This document shows, one piece after another, positions 46,122 to 58,112 of a stretch of 64,000 nucleotides of DNA; the first letter of the stretch is position 1; the number at the start of each line of letters is the position of its first letter. The DNA comes from Phytopythium helicoides (lineage: Eukaryota; Oomycota; Peronosporomycetes; Pythiales; Pythiaceae), in assembly GCA_024867545.1 (NCBI GenBank), contig JANFNE010000052.1, positions 62,001-126,000 on the forward strand. Direction: 5' to 3'. Position numbers and translations under genes: made by a program. Below the pieces are notes generated by a model that was not told where the DNA came from, made no database searches, and saw only the letters and a program-made list of their open reading frames with translations.

Positions 46122-49100
46122 TCATCTTGCTTGTCGATGATCCCTGCTAGGCTTGTCACCGTTACTTGAAGCTCTTCTCCTCTCATCTACGCGATGCACT
46201 CCACTTTCACCACCCACTTCATTTCCCGAGTCCATGCTTCGAATGCGAAGTAGCGGAGGTGGTGTCCGTGGTTGGGGTGTTGAACCATTCCGATGCGGTG
46301 GAGTTGGAGTTCGTTGTTGGGGTGGCGAGCCGTTCCGACCATCAGCGTTGGTAGGACTCCGCAGACGCCACCCATGACCGTGACCTCCTCCACTTCCACC
46401 ACTACCCGTGCGTCGTTTGTTTTCTCTGTCGTTGACGTTCGCGGCTGTACCATAGAATGAGCTCGGCGAATTCACCTCCACCACATCCGAAATCGAAGAC
46501 AGCGAAGATACACGACTCAAACCCTTGTCATGGCCGTCTCCCACCATAGTACCGAAGTGTGATGGCAAGTGGCCACGAAGCTCCGACGCAAGCCGAGTTA
46601 CACTCTCCTGGAATCCCAACGAAGCGTTCACATGATGAACAGAACTGCGAGCGAACGAGTACCGGTGTGCCAGAGCAACCGAGTGCAGGGACAACAGTAA
46701 AGGGATCACCACCTTCCCTCGATCTTCAGCAAACGCGAGTTGGTCTGCCAGCATACCCGAAGCGACTGTCGTGGGTGACAACACAGCGATGACTGCTGCA
46801 CTTGCAACGATGGCATCTTTTGCGGCGATCTGGCGCATCTGACTGGTTGACGCACCTCTGGAGCTGCCTTCAGCGTCAATGAAAGCGTTTTGATTGTCGA
46901 TCGCGCGAATTCCTCGTCGAGCCAATGCTACTCGCAGTCGACGACAGAACCCACCGTGATGGTCTCCGTGTACGATGAACACAAGCGGGTGAGTGTCGTC
47001 AGATGAAGAAACGAGTCGAGCCAATGATGAGGATGCATTTCCAAGTACGTGGTCTTGCTCATCTTCATTGTCCAAAACTGTCTGCCGAAGCTCGCCACCA
47101 TTCGCATCTTGGGCCTCGAGCCGCACTCGGTGCTCCTCGATCTGGTCCTGGATGCCATCAAGAAGCAGCTGCATGCACTCTTGGAATGCGCTTGTGCTGT
47201 CATCTGGCACCAGCTCCATACCATCATCGTTATCGCCATCACCGTCTTCTTTTTCGTCTTCATCGCTATCAGAGCCCAATCTTGCAGTCGGATCAATATC
47301 CACAGCAACGCTCCCACGCGCTCCATGATCTGGAGTAATTGGTCGAACTTCGACTTCATCAGTCTCTTCATCTGATGAACCTAGCATAGTCCCGCCGTGG
47401 TGGTGTTCATCACCCGCCGAGAAGATGTCTTGGACGCTTCACAATACCAGGACGGAAGTCCACCAACTGACGAGTCCATAGATACACCTGCAGCTCTTCC
47501 GGAACAACACCCATATCCTCACACTGAATACCCACAACCGGAACGTTGTGCAAACGAGCAAAAGCCAGCTCCTTCATACACCAAGGCGACTGAGGATAGT
47601 CCCGCGTCAGCAATGCAACCACAAGTGCGCTGTTCTGAATACCACTTGCGATCTCTCGACGCCAATCAGCACCTCCAGGGATACCAGTTGGATCCATCGC
47701 ATCAATCCACGTCGTCACATTCGCGCGCTCGAGCGAGTCACGAAGCTTCATCGCCAAGGCAGCGTGCGTATGTGTGTAACTAATCATGACGTCACGCTGG
47801 CCAGCCTCTTTCTTCACAGCATAACGAAGTGTAGCCGAGTTGGTGCACTCCAAAGCTCGTTGTCCGCGGGCGTTGCGAGCTGTCAGTTGGAGACCTGCAC
47901 GAACCAGCAACACTGCAGCGTGCTCGTTGCCACGACGCATGGCGACGTGTAGAGCGGTGTCACCGTTGACTTCTCTAGTGGCCTTGAGATCAATTCCGTG
48001 GTTCATGAGTAGTTTCAGAATCTTCCCATCGAGTCCACCGTCGTTGCCGTCGTCTCGAGTGTTTTCGTCGTCGGGAGATTGGTCGAACTGGGGTTGCTGA
48101 AGCACATTCATATCGGCAACGCACAAATTGGACTGCTGTCCGAGATAGTGGACGAGTTTTCAAAGCAGTCCGAGCTGCCAACGCACACAACAGAGGATCA
48201 CCGTTGATATCACGCGTGTTCGGGTTGGCTCCATGAGTCAGCAACACACGCACACAGCTAACACGATGCAACACACAAGCCCACGCCAGGGGAGTTCGAC
48301 CCATCGAATCACGCGCCTCAACAGAAGCGCCAAACTGGAGCAAAGTACGCACCACATCTGCTTGACCACGGATCGCAGCCCAATGCAGAGGTGTTCGAGA
48401 GTGAAGTCCTTCCACTTGTTCACCCAACGAGTCGGGATCCGCACCGTGAGATAAATAAAACGACACATTCGCAACGTCTCCGTGCGCGCTCGCATTGTGT
48501 AGCGGTGTCAACGCCACATCTGCTCCGTAGGCTTCCATGAGACGCGCAACCGCGTTGTTTCCCGACAACCGTGCAAGCTCATAGGCAGTCATGAGTGAGA
48601 ATGCACCTGGGGCGTAGCGGTAGTTTTGATCTCGAAGCGATGGGATGTGCAGGGGATCGGCATCAGCTTCAAGCAGGAGCTGTGCGCACTCGACGTTGTT
48701 TCTTACCCAGAAGAGTGGTGGTGTGGAGAACTGGGGGTCTCTTGCTTTGGACGAAACGTTTGGATCAGCGCTACCAGAGAGCAGCAACATTCGGACCATT
48801 TCTGGGTTTCCCATGGTGGTGGCGACGTGAAGTGGAGAGATCAGCGTGTAATCAAACACTCCTGAGGGACCGAATGGCCGAAGCACGTTTACCATTGAGG
48901 ATTGTGATCGGCCCTCGATGATGCGTAGGACAGCAGAGAAGATCCGAAACACCCCCAGGTAAATCCATGACATCGTGATTCTGTGAGACTCCATCTTGTC
49001 GAGTGCATTCACATTGAAGCACATGCGTCCTTCAGAGTCTTGTAGCGACAATAACTCACGAAGAGTTTCTGACTCGTCGTAAACAACGGCAACGTGAAGG

Positions 49101-50426
49101 GGATTGCACAAACGCCTGCAGGTGAAGAGCAGAGGCACAAAGCGGTACTCAGGTTGCTTGTACCATTTGTCAGCAAACCTCGGTCCATCCAGGTCTGTGG
49201 CTTGCTGCAAGCACAATCGGAGATCTTCAACTTGTCCACGCTTAGCTGAACGGTAGATAGCGCCTTTCAGACGACGCCTCTCTCGCTCGCGAATGAAAGA
49301 TTCTGGTGCCACAGCATCTAAGCGTCGGCGAAATCGATCCCATCCGCGCATGATTGGCCCTCTTCTGGCTTGGCGTCGCAACTCAAGTTCATCTTCTTGA
49401 TCTTCATAGTCGAAACGAGCTCGGGCGGGAATGATTCCAGCCTGGAACAGGAAGTGGAGGTGCATGTGGTGGAAGAGCACAATCTGCCGCCATCGAATAA
49501 TATATGCCACGACTGCGAGTGCCATTACCAGGATCACAACGATCAATTTTCTCGCTGGCAAGTATTCCTGGTAGGTCTCGTATTGAGGTGCGTCGCTCCC
49601 ACTGCCTCCGACTTCCCCATACACAAGCTCGGTCTTCTCATCGTGGAAGCAGGCATCGATAAGGTCGTAAATGTTTACATCCGAGTCGGTCGTGAAAACC
49701 ATGACGAGTGTCGCGCACAGGTACATGACCTTCGAGGATCACTGTGAGCTCGCAGATTCGAAGAAGTATAGTTTTGCGCGACCGCATCTTGGAGCTGTCG
49801 TCCTCGCGCTGCGGTTTTCCGTCCGCGTCGAGCTCGATCTCGTCGTTGACTCCCGTCGTCGCAAGCGATCCGTCCGACACCGACAGCGCTTTCCCGCGCT
49901 CTGATTCCCGCTGGAAGTGCAGCTTACACTGTTGAATGTTGAGCGTCGGGAGACACAGTACCACAACCGCAATCAGCGTATAAGAAGACACGTCGAGGAA
50001 GTTGCGCGCGTAATGTCGGCACTCCTGTGCTTTTAAGGAGCCATCTAGCACCCACGGAAGAATCGCCTGCGTCGCGAAGATGCGGATGAAGAGCAGTGTG
50101 ATGTTGAGCACTGTGTTCTGCACCATTGGGCCGCACAGGAACGTGTTGCCATCCTTTTTGAAGAGCGGGACGATGAAGCCGAGCAAGCGTCGGACCCTTG
50201 TCCACCACCTCCAGAGCCTAGTCGCCTTCAACTTGCCCGTCGAGTCACGGTAGTAAAACCTCCTGGGCCTTTCTGCCTCCAGATCCGCGCTGTCGTGCAT
50301 GTCGATCGACTCGTCCGAGCGCACCGGGAGCAGCACGGGCAGCTCGCGGCTGCTCTGGTTGTGGGACGTCTGGTGGCTTTGGCTCTGGGGGGAAGCCGGC
50401 ATGGCGCGGAAGGCCGCGGCCGGCAT
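46122..50426 (-). CDS. Membrane-bound ankyrin protein with tandem TIR domains, copy A
   Basis: About 1,410 residues. In order: a Ser/Pro-rich N-terminus; four hydrophobic segments (FLCGPMVQNTVLNITLLFIRIF; SSYTLIAVVVLCLPTLNI; the segment around VMYLCATLVMVF; KLIVVILVMALAVVAYII); about ten ankyrin repeats; TIR-1 (47793-47527, DVMISYTHTH ... SPWCMKELAFA); an acidic linker; TIR-2 (46988-46692, PLVFIVHGDHHGGF ... GMLADQLAFA); and a Pro/Arg-rich tail. TIR-1 keeps the glutamate of the W-x-x-K-E motif used by NAD-cleaving TIRs such as SARM1 (codon 47571-47569); TIR-2 has Gln at the aligned position (46742-46740). One extra G near 49729 and one extra T near 48121 break the frame; a 67-nt GT-AG intron (47447-47381) separates the TIRs. 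The start is the first ATG; the frame upstream opens only with TTG after a stop. It probably acts in NAD-linked signalling or cell death at a membrane; that role is inference. Confidence 0.75.
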
Positions 50427-51415
50427 GGAGCGGGGGCTCGAGGGGCTCGAGGGGGAACCTGACGACGCAGGTGGAGAAGCCGGCGAGTGGCTAGCGACGC
50501 AGCGGCGCTGGATTAGCGGAGACGAGCGGGACGATGCGCTTGGCGACGCGGAATGGTGGACGAGTGACACGTGATGATGACTCTGAGGGTTCAGTTCTGG
50601 ATCCGCCAATCACAGCGCGAAACCTCAAGTTTCCGCCAATCACAATGCGCCATCTGCGAGTCAGAGCGTGATGATTGTGCGCGAGCAATCCAGCCATGCG
50701 AGCGTCATCAAGCGTCATTAGGCCAGGGTACCACGCCCAGCGCAGAGCAAGCAAGCCGTCACCATGGACGGCAGGAGGAGGCCTGGTTGGACTTTCAGGG
50801 CTCGAGGCGGCAGTTGCAGCGAGCGGCGGATGGGCTTCGATCATTCAGGAAAGTTGAGAGGAGGTTATACACTCTACATTTTGTTGTTCGTCGCGTTGTA
50901 ACGTCATGGGGAGTGAGCGCGAATGGGACCTTGCTGTGCAACATTGTCCGTAGAGCTGGATGGGCTGCATTGGTGCAGGAAACTTGCAGGGCGGACTTGC
51001 GCTCAGAAAGAGTTCTCGAAACAGCTTTCTGTTGGTCAGACAAGCCGCAATTACAAGTATATCGTCAACAACGTGAGGTGAGCACCATGGGTCAGTGAGA
51101 GCTCTTCGTTTGCACGACGGTGGCCACAAGGCAGTCGAGACATGGGTTTTCGTACAGTAGGGAATCCCTTCTAGGAATGCTCAAGCTGAATTATAGGTAA
51201 TCAGGATCAACTGTCGCAGCGTTAGCTTTTTCATACCGCGAATGCCAGGCAAATTCCAAACCAGCTGGGGTTATATCCATCGAAGATGTGCTTGTCGGTC
51301 TTGGTGGCGCCGCCAGACCACGGCACCACATAAATTAAACTGTTTAATTCGGTTTCCTATCGCCGGACACTCCGGTGTTCGCTCTGCTCTCGGCTTGTCG
51401 CCAGTTTTGTAGCTA
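50427..51415. other. Intergenic between the tandem TIR genes
   Basis: It is the presumed promoter of copy A and 3' flank of copy B. Only the two CCAAT repeats described separately stand out, together with one TACNGTA site at 51153. No gene is supported; open frames here are short and overlapping. Confidence 0.4.
50602..50644 (-). promoter_or_regulatory. Two 13-bp CCAAT-containing direct repeats upstream of TIR gene A
   Basis: TCCGCCAATCACA (+ strand sense) occurs exactly at 50602-50614 and 50632-50644, start to start 30 bp. They lie about 180-220 bp upstream of the ATG at 50426. Exact repetition of a CCAAT core suggests a promoter element. Confidence 0.45.
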
Positions 51416-54400
51416 CTATAAGGCACTCGCATCGGCTGATTCATCTCCTTGATCAATACTTCGTATGCGAAGTTGTGGCGGTGGAGACTGCGGTGGGAGT
51501 GGTAGCGAATTCCGAGTTTCAGTTGCTCTAGGGCTTCGAAGACGCCAGCCATGGCCATGACCTCCTCCGCGTCCACTGCTGTTCGTACGTCGGACGAGTT
51601 GCGCTCTTTCTTCTACGATTGCAGGAATGCCGCGAAAAGAGGCGGGCGAATTCATCTCCACTGCATCCACCATTGAAGGAAGTGAAGACAAGCGCCCCAA
51701 GCCTCTTTCGTGGCCGTCTTCCATTATCACCGTAGAATTCGACGGCAATTGCGCACGAAGTTCTGATGCCAGCCGAGTTACACTCTCCTGGAATCCCAAC
51801 GAAGCGTTCACGTGATGAACTGAACTGCGAGCGAACGAGTACCGGTGTGCCAGTGCAACCGAGTGCAGTGACAACAGCAGAGGGATCACCACCTTTCCAC
51901 GATCTTCCGCAAATGCGAGTTGGTCTGCCAGCATACCAGATGATACTGTCGTAGGTGACAACACCGCGATGACTGCCGCACTTGCAACGATGGCATCTTT
52001 TGCGGCCATTTGCCGGGTCTGTCCAGTCAATGCGTCCGCGGAGGTTGTGAGTCGACGACTTCTGGCACTGATGTTGTCACTGGTGGGAATAAACGCGCTC
52101 TGGTTGTCGATCGCGCGAATTCCTCGTCGAGCCAATGCCACTCGCAGCCGACGGCAGAACGCACCGTGGTGATCACCATGCACAATGAACACAAGCGGGT
52201 GCTTGTCGTCGGATAACGAACCAAGCCGAGACAGAGTTATAGACGGATTACCGAACGCGCGGTTCTGATCATTGTCCAGCATCATTTGCTGCAACTCATC
52301 ACCGTTCTCATCCTGTGCCTCCAGTCGAGCTCGATGCTCCTCGATTTGATCTTGAATTCCATCTAGAAGGAGTTGCATGCACTCTTGAAATGCATCAGTG
52401 CTTTCGTCAACGACAAGCTCCATTCCATCGTCAGCGCCAGCGTCGGAATTTTCTTGTTCATTTTCATCGACTGGTGAATGCGTTCTTTTGGGTCAGCATT
52501 GCTACTTGCGTTTCACAGAACTCAAGCGAGAGCGAGATCCATGGTCTGGAGTAACTGGTCGCCCGATGTCAACCTCCACACTTTCTTCATCATTTGAGAT
52601 AATCTTGATAAGCATCACCTCCTTCAAGAAGTCTTTGGACGCTTCACAATACCAGGACGGAAGTCCACCATCTGACGAGTCCACAGATACACCTGCAGCT
52701 CTTCTGGAACTACACCCATATCCTCACATTGAATACCCACCACCGGAACGTTGTGCAAACGAGCAAAAGCCAGCTCCTTCATACACCAAGGCGACTCAGG
52801 GTAATCTCGCGTCAACAATGCAACCACAAGCGCACTGTTCTGGATACCACTCGCGATCTCTCGACGCCAATCAGCACCTCCAGGAATACCAGTTGGATCC
52901 ATCGCATCAATCCACGTCGTCACATTCGCTCGCTCGAGCGAGTCACGAAGCTTCATCGCCAATGCAGCGTGCGTATGTGTGTAGCTGATCATGACGTCAC
53001 GCTGACCAGCCTCTTTCTTCACAGCATAACGAAGTGTAGCCGAGTTGGTGCACTCCAAAGCTCGTTGTCCGCGAGCGTTGCGAGCTGTCAGTTGGAGACC
53101 TGCACGGACCAGCAACACCGCGGCGTGCTCGTTGCCACGACGCATGGCGACGTGTAGAGCAGTATCACCGTTGACTTCTCTAGTAGCCTTGAGATCAATT
53201 CCGTGGTTCATGAGTAGTTTCAGAATCTTCCCATCGAGTCCACCATCATTGCTTTCGTCTTGAGTGTTTTCATCCTGACGCGATTCGTTATTTTGGGTTT
53301 GACCTAGAGCATCTGGATCGGCAACGTAGACGTCACTTTTCATACCATTTCGAGCTGCCAATGCACACAACAGAGGATCGCCGTTGATATCACGCGTGTT
53401 CGGGTTGGCTCCATGAGTCAGCAACACACGGACACAGCTAACACGGTGCAACACACAAGCCCACGCCAAAGGTGTCCGACCCATCGAGTCACGCGCCTCA
53501 GCGGAAGCGCCAAACTGGAGCAATGTACGCACCACATCTGCTTGACCACGGATCGCAGCCCAATGCAGAGGTGTTCGAGAGTGGAGGCCTTCTACTTGTT
53601 CACCCAACGAGTCGGGGTCTGCACCGTGAGATAAATAAAACGACACGTTCGCTACGTCTCCGTGCGCACTCGCATTGTGTAGCGGTGTCAACGCCACATC
53701 TGCTCCGTATGCTTCCATTAGACGAGCGACCGCGTTGTTCCCCGACAACCGAGCAAGCTCATAGGCGGTCATGAGTGAGAATGCACCTGGAGCGTAGCGG
53801 TAGTTTTGGTCTCGAAGCGATGGGATGTGCAGGGGGTCGGCATCAGCTTCAAGCAGGAGCTGTGCACACTCGACGTTGTTTCTTACCCAGAAGAGTGGTG
53901 GTGTGGCGAACTGGGGGTCTCTTGCTTTGGACGAGATGTTTGGGTCTGCTGCTCCAGTCTGAAGTATAATTCGGACCATTTCGGGGTTTCCCATGGTGGT
54001 GGCGACGTGAAGAGGTGAGATCAGCGTGTAGTCAAGTATTCCTGCCGGACCGAACGGTCGATGAGCATTTATCATACTTGAGTTGGTTCGCAGTTGAATG
54101 AAGCGCAACATTGCGGTAAAAATTCGGAAGACGGCCATGTATATCCACGTCATCGTGATTCGATGTGTCTCCATCTTGTCGAGTGCGTTCACGTCGAAAC
54201 ACATGCTTCCATCAGCACCGCGTAGCGAGAGCAATTCAAAAAGAGCTTCTGGTTCGTCGTAAACAATTGCAGCATGCAGCGGATTATGCTGACGCTTGCT
54301 GGAAAAGAGTAGCGGTACGAACGGGTATTCGGGCTGCTTGTACCACTTGTCAGCAAACTTTGGCCCATCTAGCTCCAAGGCTTGTTGAAGCAATGATCGA

Positions 54401-55561
54401 AGAGCTTGAGTATGACCCCTCTTGGCTGCAAGATAGATGCCAGCTCTTATACGACGCCTTTCTCGCCTCCGGTGATAAATCGAGGAGTACAGGCACGGAA
54501 GAGTCGATCACATGCGCGAGCGATCGCACCTCTCTTGGCTTCTCGCTGATACTCTTTTTCCTCTTCGCGGTCTTCATAGTCGAGGCTGGCCTGAGCGGGA
54601 GTTATTCCCAGCTGGAACAGAAAGTGGAGATGCATGTGGTGGAAGAGGATGATCTGCCTCCATCGAATCACATATGCAACGACACCAAGCGCTACGACAA
54701 ATAACACGACGTACAGTTTCCCGGGTGGCAAGAACTCTCTGCGGGTCTCATACTGAGGAGCTTCGCTGCCACTCCCACCAACCTTCCCTTCTACGAGCTC
54801 GATCTTGTCGTGATGGAAACAGGCGTCGATGAGGTCGTAGATGTTTTCGTCTGAGGCTTCAGTGAAAATCATAATGAAAGTCGCATACAAGTACATGACT
54901 TCGAGAATGACCGTGATCTCGCAGATCCGAAGAAGAAGCGTCTTGCGCGACCGTAGTTTGGACTCATTACACTCACGCTGGAGCTTCCCATCTGCGTCAA
55001 GCTCGATGTCATCGTTGTCGCCGGTTGTCGTGAGCGATCTTCCCGACGCCGAGAGTGCCTTTCCCCTCTCCGACTGCTTCTGGAATGTAGCCTGAATTGA
55101 CTGATGTTGAGCGTCGGCAGACACAGTATCAAGACCGCAATCAACGTGTAAGAGGACACGTCGAGGAAGTTCCGCGCGTAGTGCTGGCAGGCATCCGCCT
55201 TTGCACCGGAGTCATCTAGCAACCACGGCAGAACCGCCTGCGTCGCGAAGATCCGAGCAAGCAGCAGCGTGAGGTTGAGCACCGTATTCTGCACCATTGG
55301 GCCGCACAGGAACGTGTTGCCATCCTTTTTGAAGAGCGGGACGATGAAGCCGAGCAAGCGTCGGACCCTGACCCACCACCTCCAGAGCCAAGTCGCCTTC
55401 AGCTTGCCAGCCGAGTCGCGGTAGAAGAGCCTTCTCGACCGCTCGGGCGCGCGCTCGACACTGTCGTGGTCATCGATCGAGCCATCGGAGCGCACCTTGA
55501 CCAGCACGGGCAAGTCGCGACTGCTCTGATTGACCGGCAGGCTCCTGGTCGAGTCCGGCAT
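51416..55561 (-). CDS. Membrane-bound ankyrin protein with tandem TIR domains, copy B (possibly degenerate)
   Basis: A tandem paralogue of copy A with the same order: four membrane segments, ankyrin array, TIR-1 (53001-52732, Glu codon 52776-52774), linker, TIR-2 with Gln in the aligned position, Pro/Ser-rich tail. The ATG at 55561 (PDSTRSLP) aligns with copy A; the frame upstream reaches only a GTG. Breaks: one base missing in AACATC near 55105, one missing near 54472 (ACCGGAGG), and two in-frame stops (TAG, then TGA six bases later) near 52500 in the acidic linker. A 68-nt GT-AG intron (52652-52585) shares its donor context with copy A and restores frame between the TIRs. The stops could lie in an unrecognised second intron of about 51 nt; otherwise the second TIR is lost. 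The ankyrin/TIR-1 part is almost identical to copy A, while the membrane part is clearly diverged. Confidence 0.7.
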
Positions 55562-56259
55562 GGCGCGGAACGCCGTGCCTGCATGAGGCGTGGCGGAGTC
55601 GGCGTCCTGCGGCACGCAACGACGGTGACTAAAACCGTTTAGCTGTTATGAGTAGAGTCCTGAGCGGACCGGAGACCGAGGACGGATATCGTACATCTGG
55701 CGAGTCCGTAGTGATGGCGTCGAGGATTTGCGGTGCTGACTCGCGATTGGAGCGATTTGATTGGAACGGGGCCTGCATCCGGTTGCCAACATCATTTCGC
55801 TCTATCGCTCTCCGTAAACACCAACGACGGCGTCGAGGTCCTGGCCAACACGAGCCGTCCAATTCCAGCAAGCAGTTGCATCTCTAGGCGACAAAGCAGC
55901 CACCAACTGTGCAATAGCGCCGCCATTTTGGAGACTCGCCGTCCGAACCACTGGATACTGCATACATGAAAGTAAGGTCGTCCTGCACACAGTATCGGCC
56001 TGTTGGACATGCTCGACACAGTATCCAGTGTGCTTCGTGCGATCGAGAGTAGCGGCGTGGCGATAAAGAAACAGTGGTTGGCTTTCCATGCTCATCACGC
56101 GAACACCGAATCTTGAAGGCGCGGCAGAGACGACGGAGCGACCTGATCTGCTTGAACCTGGAGTCAACGCGCTCCTCCCGAGCAACTGCGAGGAGCTCTT
56201 CTGCTAGGGAAGTCTCATGGACGTGCATTACAATAGGTACTACCTAGGTACAGTATCAA
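55562..56259. other. Intergenic, no gene supported
   Basis: It lies between the start of TIR gene B and the stop of the zinc-knuckle gene. Short frames only. One TACNGTA site occurs at 56249, ten bases from the stop of the neighbouring gene. Confidence 0.4.
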
Positions 56260-58112
56260 TCACTCGGGTCCGTGGGTGTCATGGAGCTGGCACAGGTTCC
56301 CTCGCCGCACGGCTCGAGCGCAGCCTTCTCGCTGGCACCTCTTGCCACCACCGTGCGAGATGCAGAAGCCGTTGCCACGGTCCTTCTTCTCGCACCCCGC
56401 CCACTGGCAACGCCGGATGCCGCCGTGCACGAAGCACCGGCCCTTGCGCTGCTGGCCGCGCACGCATCCGGGGTACTCGCATCTCTTGCCGCCTCCATGT
56501 GCTCGGCAGAACCCGCCGCCCTGGGAGCTCCGGGAGCACCCACCAGGGCCGGCGTACTGGCAGCGAGCGCCGCCGCCATGGGCCTTGCATCGACTGTTGG
56601 ACTGCGCACGACGAGTGCAGCCCGCTTCCACACACTTCTTGCCCTTGAGCGCCTTGGTGCTCGGCGCATTGTCTCCGTCACTGCCACTGCCGCTGACAGT
56701 GGCTGCGTCGCTGGACGTTGGCGACAGCATTGGAGCCCTCGACGCCATCGGAGACACTGTACTCGGGCTTCTCACGCGCGAGTTGCAAGCACGCTTGGCA
56801 GCCCTTGAGATACCAGCCGATGCCTCCGATTTCTTGAAGCTGGCATTGACATCGGCCGACACCACGAGCTGCTTGCTGGCGTCGTTGGTAGGCGTCATGG
56901 TCGGCAGCGAGCTCGGGTTCTGGTCGGATGCCGACACACTCAGACGCGAGCGGGACCTCTTCTTTCCTCGCCGCGCTGTGTTCGACTCGATCTTGATCGC
57001 ACTTGACGTCTGCATCACCGCCTGCATCGGCGGAACCTTGGAGGAAGGCGTCCACATCCCGACTGCAACATCTGCAGCGGGGTTTGGAGGGCCGCGTTGG
57101 GCGGAACCATCATGTACGGAGCTAGTCCGTAGCCTTCCGAGAGCGGAGGCGTTGCCAACCCTGAGTTGGCCGCGAGAAGCATCTGCTTCATCGATCCTGG
57201 AGGCGACATCGTCGCCGAGTCGAAACTGTCCATGACGCCGCGCATGAGCGCCGTCGGCGTCATGCTGCTTGGAAGCCAGAACGACATCGGCTGGGACGCC
57301 ACGGAGGTGTTGACTGTACTTGACAAGCCAGCACTGCTGCTGTTGTTGTTGCTGCTGCTGCTAGAGCTGTTCATGCCCGAAGAGGTGAAGAACACCTGTC
57401 CATTGCTGCTGAGCGGGAGCACCGGCATCATGGCCGACGGGTCGGAGTACACTGGGCTGCGAGGAGTCGAGCACGGCTCGACGTTGAAAACGGACGAAAA
57501 CGACCGCAGACTGCTCATCGAGTTGGGTGGTGACACGACTGGTGAATCGGAGCTGTCTGCTCCCAGCGAGGCCGGCGCTCCGAACGCGTCCTTGAACGAC
57601 TGGTCCAGCGGCGCTGTGATGCCTCCTTTGGGGAGCTCCAGCGGCTCAAACAGCAGCGAGTTGGTGCTCGTGGGGGGCTTCTCGACCGCCGAGTCCTTGG
57701 AGGACGTGGAGGCGAGTGCTGCGAGCGCCATCTGAAGCTGCGGGCGCTGCTGGTGGACGCCGGTGGCAGTGATCCTGTGTCGTCAAAGTCTTGGCCTCCA
57801 GAGCTGCTGCTGGTGCCCATGAGCTGCCGGAAGACAAAGTCGTCGTAGTCGGAGCTCCTGGCTGCCTCGAGCCCCGCGTCGTCGCCAAACGACGCGGGTG
57901 GCAGCGCGTCCGTGCCACTGTGCGAGCCTCGCTGACGCCCCAGCAGCGTCTCTGCCAATCTCGGTGTCATGGCGAACCGACTGCCTGACGAACTCGTCGG
58001 TGGCGTCGGGCAGCTCGAACGGCAGCGAGCCCAGCGGGTTGGCGACGGCGGCGGCGGCTCGCATCTCGGGCGCAAGCAGCGAGTCGACAAATGCGGCCGA
58101 GTCGTCGTCCAT
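56260..58112 (-). CDS. WRKY19-like HGGG zinc-knuckle protein 1 (three frame breaks)
   Basis: The C-terminal 125 residues (about 56640-56263) hold five Cys/His units of the form RC-x(3-5)-GC-x(6-9)-C-x2-HGG, with inner signatures AQSNSR, SSQGGG, QQRKGR, DRGNGF and RRGN. Such proteins are usually named WRKY transcription factor 19-like in oomycetes, although no WRKYGQK motif is present; a DNA- or protein-binding regulator is likely. The long N-terminus is Ser/Pro/Asn-rich with acidic aromatic stretches (DYDDFVF) and a Ser/Asn run from CTG/TTG triplets at 57334-57362, as in transcriptional activators. The ATG at 58112 starts DDDSAAFVDSLL. Breaks: one extra base near 57970, one missing near 57773 and one missing near 57031. 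Each repair joins meaningful sequence, so sequence error is more likely than decay. Confidence 0.75.
57334..57362 (+). repeat. CTG/TTG triplet run (Ser/Asn-coding on the minus strand)
   Basis: An imperfect triplet run within the zinc-knuckle gene 1 N-terminal region encodes alternating Ser and Asn on the coding strand. It is length-variable in principle. Confidence 0.8.

Noticed and set aside
47381..47447. Frameshift mutation between the TIR domains of copy A.
   Set aside because: A 67-nt GT-AG intron with a donor shared by copy B restores the frame in both genes, so splicing is the better explanation.
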